Of a stretch of DNA of 64,000 bases, positions 56,481-64,000 are shown piece by piece; the stretch's first letter is position 1; each line of letters starts with the position of its first letter. Both the position numbers and the translations under genes were made by a program. Source of the stretch: Cytophagaceae bacterium (GTDB lineage: Bacteria > Bacteroidota > Bacteroidia > Cytophagales > Cytophagaceae); contig JAQZBV010000026.1 of the NCBI GenBank assembly GCA_029237685.1, forward strand, positions 28,726 through 92,725. The letters are read 5' to 3'. The notes beneath the pieces are model-generated. The model ran no database searches. It was not told the DNA's origin and was given only the letters and a program-made list of their open reading frames with translations.

Positions 56481-56834
56481 TCAATCAAAACTAGAAATAT
56501 AATTAGTCCAATCTTTTAAAAGATGATGCAAATCTTTAGTTGCAATTTCTCCTACAATACTCCAATTATCAGTTACATCTTTGACTAAACTTATATCTCT
56601 TAAACATTCAATAGTATAAACTTCATATCCAAAATCATACTGACTCAACTCTCCTATTAGCACCTTCTCTAACCCATCCAATATCTTTAAAAGATAATCT
56701 TTAGACAAATTGGTTATCTCGTCAATAAAATAATAACCATACTCTTCTGCATTTTCAAGATATAATTGAGGGACAACTTTTTCTTTACTCTCTCTTTTAT
56801 CAAAATAGGTATGTTTTCCAAAACTATAATTCAT
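56481..56834 (-). CDS. Candidate immunity protein for the EndoU-like toxin
   Basis: 117-aa acidic soluble protein, start 8 bp after toxin stop, same strand; family not recognised. Confidence 0.65.
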   Translation of the reverse strand: MNYSFGKHTYFDKRESKEKVVPQLYLENAEEYGYYFIDEITNLSKDYLLKILDGLEKVLIGELSQYDFGYEVYTIECLRDISLVKDVTDNWSIVGEIATKDLHHLLKDWTNYISSFD

Positions 56835-56842
56835 AAACTGTC

Positions 56843-59800
56843 TTAATTTTTCTTAGGGAAAAACGATCTAATAGACCCATCTGATGTGTTGTAGTAAAAA
56901 TGAATTTCAACTTTGCCGTCAATTGAAAATCCATAATACTCATTACCATTGGGCTTTGAAGGAATTTTCCCATGATTGTTACTAATTGCATGCTCTACTT
57001 CATCAAGTATCCTATCCTTATCCCAATTCTTCGGAAAAAAAGAAGACACTCCTCCATTATTTGTTTTAACTAATTGCGTTCCATCCGGTTTTACAACTAC
57101 AGGATTCCCTTCATAAACCCTTGATAAATCATCGATACCTGAATTCATATCATAAGTTACATTTTGGACTACATATCTTGAGTTAGGATTAGCGGCAACA
57201 TATTTTTTCAACGAAATTTCACTGTGGCATCCTGAAAAACCAGTTCCAGCCGCATTAAGTTCTAAATCTTCGATTACGTGACCAACTTTAGCATTTATCT
57301 TAGTTCTTATATCTAACACTTCCACCCAGTTTGGATCTCTTACCGGAGGTAAATCATCTAACTGATCAGCTAAATCATCATCTGCATTAACATTGTCCTC
57401 AATAATAAGCGAACCATCATCATCGACTTCAATTTTATCACTTTCAATATCATTTGACAACTCTTCAATTAAATCATTATTGTTTGAAGTAGTTTCATCA
57501 ATTTGAACTTCTATTGCGACATCTCCTTTTTTACGTTTCCATTTAAACTTCGCATATCTCTCAGATATTTTCAATACATCTAAAGCACCTTTTGAAAAAG
57601 TAATAACATTCCCAACTACTTTTTTAGTCAACGAGGCAAACTTAGCTGCAGCTTTAAACGATAAACCTACAAGCATATCAGGCAAACCTTCAGGAGCAAC
57701 TACAGCAGTGACTACAATACCTACTACTTGACCTTTGTAATAGGCCAACTGACAAGCATCTGCATCAGCCAACTTGGTTTTTATGCCCGTGTACATATTG
57801 CTGCTCCATTCTACTACAGCATCTACCTTATCATCACTATTCAAATAATCAACGGTCCATTTTTTCCCTTTAGACCATTGCTCTGAAGAAAACACAGATG
57901 AAACGGCAGCCACACCACTTACTAATTCACTTGGAATACTAATAATACTATTCCATTTACCCATTGCATCTGCACAGTAAACATTATCCGGCAAATCAGG
58001 AGGATTGTCATTCCCTACTTTTGATGACAAGACAAAAATCATATATTTCGTATAATGATCATCTTTGTATTTGTCTATTGTCGTACATTTATAATCAGCT
58101 AGTCCGACATTGACGTAGGTATCAGTTGAAGTTTCTAATAGTTCCGCAAGCTCAACCCATGCTTCATGATATTGATTCCCCGCAAACACTAATCCTTGTC
58201 CATAAGCAACAAAAAAGTTCCCTACTTTTGTCAAAGCATCTTCATCCTCTTTAAAATATTGATTAGCAAAATCTTGTTTAAACTTATCCGAAACTTTAAT
58301 GTCGTATGAATAATCAGGTTTTTGCACCATTAAAACACCTTTATTCTTATTCAATTGAGATTGACTCGGTAAGCGATCAAAAGGCGTGAACGTTCTTGCT
58401 GTGTAAGATTGAGTAGAAGTATTGTACTGAATAATCTCATTATCCTTCGTAACAATACAGAGATTACTATTAGGATTTCCTTTTTGTTTAAAAGCTGTTA
58501 ACTCTGTATTGATTACAGGATTTGAAACAATACTAGGATACCTGTAAGCAGAAAAATCATAAACTGTTTCTGATGATTTAATTAAATGAACGGTTTTAGC
58601 ACCATATGTAAAATCCGTATAGGTGATATTAGTTTTGTCCGTAAACGTTACTTCACCAATCAACTCTTTGAAAGATTCCTCCTTCAAATTACTGTAGTCC
58701 CACATAAAAAGAACACCCGCAGAATTATAAAGCGTTGCATCCTTTGAGAATACACCTACTTGAGGAGAATTATTCAATTCATTTGTAGAACAATCACTGC
58801 AAACTAAGGTAGAAAAATCACTTAACGGATCATCATGCACCTTAGTTTCTAAAAACTTCCATGCATAGTGATCTCCTTTCTTCACTACAACGTGTATCCT
58901 AACATCAATACCTAAAGACAAATCATCAGTAAATTCTTGTTTAAAAGGTCTATTGCCATCTTTCGACTTATACCCTGTAAACTTCCCTGAAGCGTCATAT
59001 CTTGCCGTGTAAATATCTGTACTCGTACTAGTCTTAAAGTAAGTAAATTCCAATACAGGTCCATATTCAATGGCTGCCAGGATATCTATTGGATTGCCAT
59101 CAGTACTGAAAACTCTTCCTGCAGGATCTAATAGATTGTAATGAACTTGGAGATTCTGCGCATCCTTATCCCTCTTCAACACTCCCCACACATGTCCCGG
59201 ATCATGCACGATATCCCATTGGTATTTCCAAAGGTCTAATCCAGTACCATAATCCATGATATTGGTGGTCTTTGTTTTGGAATCTGAACCTAAATAAATA
59301 TTATGGAACGAGTGTTCCATGTGATAGGCGCCATGCCCCAATTCGTGCGCTACAGTTCTAACAAGTGAAGTTTCCTGTGCACCTCCGACATATATAAATC
59401 CAAATTGTTCTTCTGCAGGCATTTTACCCAACAAATTATCTTCTAAATTTGCAGCTTCGTAAACAGCCAAAATATAAGCGGTGCTTGGATCCAATTTATC
59501 TTCTCCACCTTTTGAATCCGCATAAGCCAGAATCATTGCCGCTTCTTCACCTTTGTATTCAGTACTCAATAATTTACTACCAGCAGCTTGTACTTTGCCA
59601 TCTCCATCCCCATCCCAAGTCTTATTGTTCTTGAACGAATCATCTACAGTAACGGTATAAGTAATACCGATCTTTCCATATACATCATTCAATCCTTTCT
59701 GGTATTTAGCTGCATCAATAACAGACTTACCCACCGTTATGATCACTACTTCTTTCTGTTGCGGCGCGTAACTTGGAACCAATAACTTTCCGATCGCTTT

Positions 59801-62800
59801 CTTCGTCTCGCCGTCTACAAACCAGGCATAGATGTACTGTCCGTCTGCTGCAGGACCGCCGGCAATGTTGATCGTGAATGTACTTCCTGACAAAGAATGA
59901 TCGTAGACCATTCCTTTACCGTTAGCAAATTTGATCTTTGTTTTATCGTAACTGCCTCCTACTATGGAAGCATTCACTTTATCCAGTTCTCCCGGCAATA
60001 TCAGTTTCGCCGGTACATAATAATCTATTCCTATTTTCTCATACTCACGTTCTACTTGAATCTTACCAGCGTAGGTACTTTTCCATTCATCAAAATCATA
60101 CTTGGATGGAATAAACTCAGTATAAACAATTTTCCCATCTTCCAAATCCAATGTAGGATTGCTGGCTAATGCCGGATCGTATTTACCCACGTGCGTCACG
60201 GCTCCAGTAGGTGAAACCTGGAACACATCGCCATTATTATCTTTGATTAAACCAGGTACCGCAAAGGTCTTGCCGCCAAGCGTAGCCTGACCACCGCTGA
60301 CCGGTGCTGTCGTCGCTGTGATCACTTGTGTTGTAGTCGTTTCGCCTAAGCCGCCGTCAACGACTCCTCCTACGTTATCTCCTCCCTGGAAATAATCTAC
60401 TGCTGTTTGTAATGCTTCTTGTGCCTGATCAATACCTTCCTGCGCCGCTGTGATGGCTGTCTGTGCCTGGTCGATGGTAGCACTGATTTGTTCTTCTGCC
60501 GCTTTGATCTTATCACGTAACTCCAATGGCATGGCCGAGGCATTGACACTGTCGATGTTGATCGTACCATCGTAAATACAACTGTTTGGCTTGGCATTAA
60601 TCTTTACATTCTTAAAGCTCACACTCATTCGCACAAAATCACTCAAACCAGGGAATGGCATGTTCATAAAACCTGATCCCGTATAAGTACCTGTTGCTGG
60701 ATTGGATGCTGTAATCTTATCTACCAGAATCCCGTAGTCCGCACAATGGATGCTGTCTCCGGGAGCAAGCGATGCCAAAGGAGTGACATTGGTTTTATCA
60801 CAAGATTGCGTTCTTCCACATTCGCCTGTACTCTTCGCATCTGCAACAGTTGAAACTTTCAACGGTGCATTTCTCAATGCTTCGTCTGTTCCACACAAAA
60901 CCTGCAACTTGAAGATGTAAGCCGTACCTGACTTTAGATTATCAAACGTATACCGCAATGTATCATTCAATAAATGGTCTCGCTTGAAAGCCACCATGTC
61001 TGCAAAGGTCTGCGTATACTCGTCCGCCGGAGATTGCGCTTCTTCTCTGTAGGTTAGCTTATAGCCGGTATCTGCTGCTTTGTTCGGCCAGCATAAACGA
61101 ATGTCTGTGGTCGTTTGACCTTTGGTAATAAAGTAAGCGGCAGAATCACAATTCGCATTCGTTCTACCTCCCGCCAAGTCTACCAAAGCGGTATCGGAGA
61201 AGATGCTGTATTGCCCGCCACAACGGCTGCGTACCATGTACTGGTACTTCTCTGAATCAATCAAATCTTTGATCTGCGCTGAATTGGAGATCGTGTTGAA
61301 TGGTTTGAATTGATTGGCTCCTTTAACAGAATAGAACAATTGGTATTCATCCACACCGTCTACTTTTGACCAATCAAAGAGAGCCGATGTTGTAGAACGT
61401 GGTTCGGCTTGTAACACTGCCGGAGGAAAACAATTAGCCGTTGTTGGATCTGTCACTACTCCTCCTGCATTACCTTCTACCCTAAACATGCCTGGAGGTG
61501 TAGTCGTACTCTTCGTTCCACAAAGGAATGTTATCTGATAGTAATACAACTGATCATCGTAAATATATCCGGCAATCACTCGCGGATCGGTGCTGGTGAT
61601 CGTTCGTTTTACTGCTGAGGAATCGCGGTGCCAATATGTAATCGAATAACCCGTATGAGCAGTACTCACAGGCCAGGACAATTGGGCCGTATCTGATTTT
61701 ATTCTTGTAGCTAGCAATTGAAAAGGTGTCGGTATCGGACATGGTCCCACAACGCCTGTTTCATCAAAAGCTATTGTATTAGGACTCCCTTCTACAGTCT
61801 CTGCATCACAAACGCCATCTACTTTTATGATATAACCTCCCGATGTCAACTTAGGTAATTCATAACGTTGATCCGAACTTAATAGATCTACGCTGGTATA
61901 GGCCGCTGATGGACTTGATGAATTCTTATATTGAAAACGATAAGCCGTTGCTCCATTCACTACAGGCCATGTCAATATCGTCTTGTCTGTTTCTGAGTTA
62001 TCTACAGCAACAGGTGCCGGTGCCGAACAGGTAGGAACAGCCATCGTAAAGGTTCCGCCATATACGGCATCCGTCCAGTTTTTACATTTGGCTTTTATCG
62101 TGTACTCATAAGTCACTCCGGCTTGTAATACGGTATTATCAAGGTTATATAAATTATCAACTGTACTTACCGGTGTCCACGGAAGACTCGTGGCAAAGGG
62201 ACGGTAAGCGATTTCATATTCCTTATGGCTCGGATCATAGTTCCATTGAAGGGCAACCAAGTTCTTACTCACGACAGGCGCTTTGATCGGGGTAACCGGC
62301 TGACAATTTTCCTTGATAGAAAACGTAAATACCTCACTTTGTCCTAAATTTTTAAACCGTGCCGAAGAACTCTGCATTTGTGCTCCTACCATTACTTCCT
62401 CATAAGCAATGACCTGCCAGGCATACACACAGCCTTCTTCCAAGGGCAAATCTGCAGGTGTATAAACAAACACCGGAAAATCTAATCCTTCCTGATCAAT
62501 CACTGCCGGTAAGGTAACATTCATCGCATCATAGGGATTACGATCTACCGGTTGCACCTTGATCAATCGGAAACGATACTTCACCTGTTGCTTAGGTGAA
62601 AACACAATATGACGTGGTGTCCAGGTAAAGAAAATGTTCTGATTGATCGTCATCACATCAAAAGATTCTTTATTAGCCGGTGAGGTAAGCATCGGTGGAT
62701 CGTAGCGATTGACAGAAAACACTGTAAAATCTGTCGCTGCATTCGACACTACAATATTACCCGGGACGGTAGCATCGAAGGCTTCGAAGGCCATCGTGTA

Positions 62801-63232
62801 AACGCCTTCCGGTAAGGAATTATCTGTATTAGTGGGAACGTTGGTGTTAATCGATAAATTCGATGGAGTAAATAAATCTCCCAGTTCTGTATCACTTAAA
62901 AAATAAACCTGTCCTCCCTGCAAGACCAATTCTATGCCGGTAGTGCTGATCGCACTTAACTTCTCACTGGTCAACCTCACTTTCAATCGGATGCGGTAAT
63001 CCGTCTTGGTGATATCCGAAAGAAAAACACGAACATTCAAATTAGAAGGATCGTTGTAATCAGATAAAAAGGTAGATGGAAAACTAATCGTCGGCTGGAT
63101 CTGTACAGGATACGTTTGACTGTAAACAGAAAAAGTCTGAACTGCCAGAATCAATACCAATAGACCTCTTAGGTAAGAGAAAAAAGAATTCCTTCTGTAT
63201 TGGTCTGTCGAATGCGTAATTATTTTTTTCAT
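56843..63232 (-). CDS. Giant secreted FN3-repeat / zincin protein with C-terminal EndoU-like nuclease toxin domain
   Basis: Signal peptide MKKIITHS...LLVLILAVQTFSVYSQ; FN3 modules; TVAHELGHGAYHMEHSF...NIMDYGTGLDLWKYQWDIVHDPG; C-terminal GHVIEDLELNAAGTGFSGCHSE...FFPKNWDKDRILDEVEHAISNN...YYGFSIDGKVEIHFYYNTSDGSIRSFFPKKN. Confidence 0.88.
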   Translation of the reverse strand: MKKIITHSTDQYRRNSFFSYLRGLLVLILAVQTFSVYSQTYPVQIQPTISFPSTFLSDYNDPSNLNVRVFLSDITKTDYRIRLKVRLTSEKLSAISTTGIELVLQGGQVYFLSDTELGDLFTPSNLSINTNVPTNTDNSLPEGVYTMAFEAFDATVPGNIVVSNAATDFTVFSVNRYDPPMLTSPANKESFDVMTINQNIFFTWTPRHIVFSPKQQVKYRFRLIKVQPVDRNPYDAMNVTLPAVIDQEGLDFPVFVYTPADLPLEEGCVYAWQVIAYEEVMVGAQMQSSSARFKNLGQSEVFTFSIKENCQPVTPIKAPVVSKNLVALQWNYDPSHKEYEIAYRPFATSLPWTPVSTVDNLYNLDNTVLQAGVTYEYTIKAKCKNWTDAVYGGTFTMAVPTCSAPAPVAVDNSETDKTILTWPVVNGATAYRFQYKNSSSPSAAYTSVDLLSSDQRYELPKLTSGGYIIKVDGVCDAETVEGSPNTIAFDETGVVGPCPIPTPFQLLATRIKSDTAQLSWPVSTAHTGYSITYWHRDSSAVKRTITSTDPRVIAGYIYDDQLYYYQITFLCGTKSTTTPPGMFRVEGNAGGVVTDPTTANCFPPAVLQAEPRSTTSALFDWSKVDGVDEYQLFYSVKGANQFKPFNTISNSAQIKDLIDSEKYQYMVRSRCGGQYSIFSDTALVDLAGGRTNANCDSAAYFITKGQTTTDIRLCWPNKAADTGYKLTYREEAQSPADEYTQTFADMVAFKRDHLLNDTLRYTFDNLKSGTAYIFKLQVLCGTDEALRNAPLKVSTVADAKSTGECGRTQSCDKTNVTPLASLAPGDSIHCADYGILVDKITASNPATGTYTGSGFMNMPFPGLSDFVRMSVSFKNVKINAKPNSCIYDGTINIDSVNASAMPLELRDKIKAAEEQISATIDQAQTAITAAQEGIDQAQEALQTAVDYFQGGDNVGGVVDGGLGETTTTQVITATTAPVSGGQATLGGKTFAVPGLIKDNNGDVFQVSPTGAVTHVGKYDPALASNPTLDLEDGKIVYTEFIPSKYDFDEWKSTYAGKIQVEREYEKIGIDYYVPAKLILPGELDKVNASIVGGSYDKTKIKFANGKGMVYDHSLSGSTFTINIAGGPAADGQYIYAWFVDGETKKAIGKLLVPSYAPQQKEVVIITVGKSVIDAAKYQKGLNDVYGKIGITYTVTVDDSFKNNKTWDGDGDGKVQAAGSKLLSTEYKGEEAAMILAYADSKGGEDKLDPSTAYILAVYEAANLEDNLLGKMPAEEQFGFIYVGGAQETSLVRTVAHELGHGAYHMEHSFHNIYLGSDSKTKTTNIMDYGTGLDLWKYQWDIVHDPGHVWGVLKRDKDAQNLQVHYNLLDPAGRVFSTDGNPIDILAAIEYGPVLEFTYFKTSTSTDIYTARYDASGKFTGYKSKDGNRPFKQEFTDDLSLGIDVRIHVVVKKGDHYAWKFLETKVHDDPLSDFSTLVCSDCSTNELNNSPQVGVFSKDATLYNSAGVLFMWDYSNLKEESFKELIGEVTFTDKTNITYTDFTYGAKTVHLIKSSETVYDFSAYRYPSIVSNPVINTELTAFKQKGNPNSNLCIVTKDNEIIQYNTSTQSYTARTFTPFDRLPSQSQLNKNKGVLMVQKPDYSYDIKVSDKFKQDFANQYFKEDEDALTKVGNFFVAYGQGLVFAGNQYHEAWVELAELLETSTDTYVNVGLADYKCTTIDKYKDDHYTKYMIFVLSSKVGNDNPPDLPDNVYCADAMGKWNSIISIPSELVSGVAAVSSVFSSEQWSKGKKWTVDYLNSDDKVDAVVEWSSNMYTGIKTKLADADACQLAYYKGQVVGIVVTAVVAPEGLPDMLVGLSFKAAAKFASLTKKVVGNVITFSKGALDVLKISERYAKFKWKRKKGDVAIEVQIDETTSNNNDLIEELSNDIESDKIEVDDDGSLIIEDNVNADDDLADQLDDLPPVRDPNWVEVLDIRTKINAKVGHVIEDLELNAAGTGFSGCHSEISLKKYVAANPNSRYVVQNVTYDMNSGIDDLSRVYEGNPVVVKPDGTQLVKTNNGGVSSFFPKNWDKDRILDEVEHAISNNHGKIPSKPNGNEYYGFSIDGKVEIHFYYNTSDGSIRSFFPKKN

Positions 63233-63284
63233 TGTAAAAAAAAGAAAATTAAATACTATATATAGCAATGCTTGTATCGATAAA

Positions 63285-64000
63285 TCAGAACGTATAATTG
63301 TAGCCTAAGGAAGCCATAAATTCATTGAAGCTGCCGTTATATCTGCCCAAGGAAGCCTCTCCTACTTTGGCTCTTCCGGAATACCTTGCACTGGCATTGA
63401 TAGCATGTTTTTTAGCCAATCTTAAAGAGTAGCTATTGGTCACTGAATATAGACGCGCAACCAATGTTCCCTTCTCATAGTTTTCATTGATATTCAAACC
63501 CAGAGACACCCTCACTTTCTTTTGAAAAACAGGAATCCCTCCCGTTAATCCGGCTCCAACAAAAATATTATCACCTTGTGCATAGGATGTTTGATTGCCA
63601 TTCACATTCAATCCTAAATTGAATCCGCTTTTCTTCCAGAGTTGATTGAAAAGAATTCCTCCATTCAACATGGAGTTGGTTTGTTTGGTAGTGCCTTGTT
63701 TATTGGAAGCATCCATGCGGGATGCATTGAATGCAATCATACTGCTTTTGTTGTCGTTCTCCGCTAACTTATAATTTACAGAACCCGTAATGGTTTGAGC
63801 GACCTGTGTATAATTCAGGGTGTCAAATTGCGCAAACGTTCCGCCTTGTAAGAACTGCAAGTCAACCGGCTTTACATTGACAAAGCTGTAAAAATTGGAA
63901 TAAGATAAATTGACGTTTACTCGTTTGGAAGCCACGATACCAACATTTATAGAACCTACCGTTCGCTTCATGGATGAAGCTTTCGTTTTGGCTAAGTCAT
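63285..64000 (-). CDS. Outer-membrane beta-barrel-like protein, C-terminal part (continues beyond the window)
   Basis: Alternating beta-strand pattern ending LGRYNGSFNEFMASLGYNYTF; frame remains open to base 64000. Confidence 0.65.
   Translation of the reverse strand, partial: DLAKTKASSMKRTVGSINVGIVASKRVNVNLSYSNFYSFVNVKPVDLQFLQGGTFAQFDTLNYTQVAQTITGSVNYKLAENDNKSSMIAFNASRMDASNKQGTTKQTNSMLNGGILFNQLWKKSGFNLGLNVNGNQTSYAQGDNIFVGAGLTGGIPVFQKKVRVSLGLNINENYEKGTLVARLYSVTNSYSLRLAKKHAINASARYSGRAKVGEASLGRYNGSFNEFMASLGYNYTF

Overview
64 kb of a Bacteroidota (Cytophagales-like) chromosome: about 57 protein-coding genes, no rRNA or tRNA seen, no CRISPR array and no intact IS element. The taxon is inferred from gene content: T9SS-type C-terminal sorting domains, GbsR regulators, and 7TM-DISM receptors. 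Main contents in order: end of a CBM6-like/T9SS protein; chromate operon headed by a degenerate-receiver regulator; GbsR / SDR / wax-synthase-like / SRPBCC lipid cluster; HK-RR pair; HTTM protein; MFS gene behind two tandem TPP-riboswitch-like leaders; redox cluster (DsbA-like, peroxiredoxin, OsmC, FrnE-like, amine oxidase) with a canonical TPP riboswitch and terminator before the amine oxidase; fused trehalose synthase/phosphatase + GH15; dinB-dnaE mutagenesis cassette flanked by two ~200-bp inverted-repeat elements; divergent DAC-like (DACNV-type) protein; aldolase; RelA/SpoT synthetase; exonuclease/GIY-YIG fusion; a 7TM-DISM receptor fused to an IS1595-transposase-type zinc ribbon/HTH; a second 7TM-DISM histidine kinase; tandem stand-alone glycosyltransferase N-domains; an MCE/Mla transporter; and a ~2,130-aa FN3/zincin protein ending in an EndoU-like nuclease toxin domain with a likely immunity gene 8 bp downstream. 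Intergenic regions hold several repeat families: paired 24-bp palindromes, ~200-bp MITE-like elements, a 7-bp AACTGAA array that sits on gene 3' ends, and an inverted ~120-bp dispersed element. Strongest candidates for new biology: the EndoU toxin/immunity locus, the receptor-transposase-ribbon fusion, the tandem variant TPP-like leaders, the stop-codon-supplying 7-bp repeat, and the 37-bp palindrome over the dnaE start. All calls come from reading the sequence; no database search was run.
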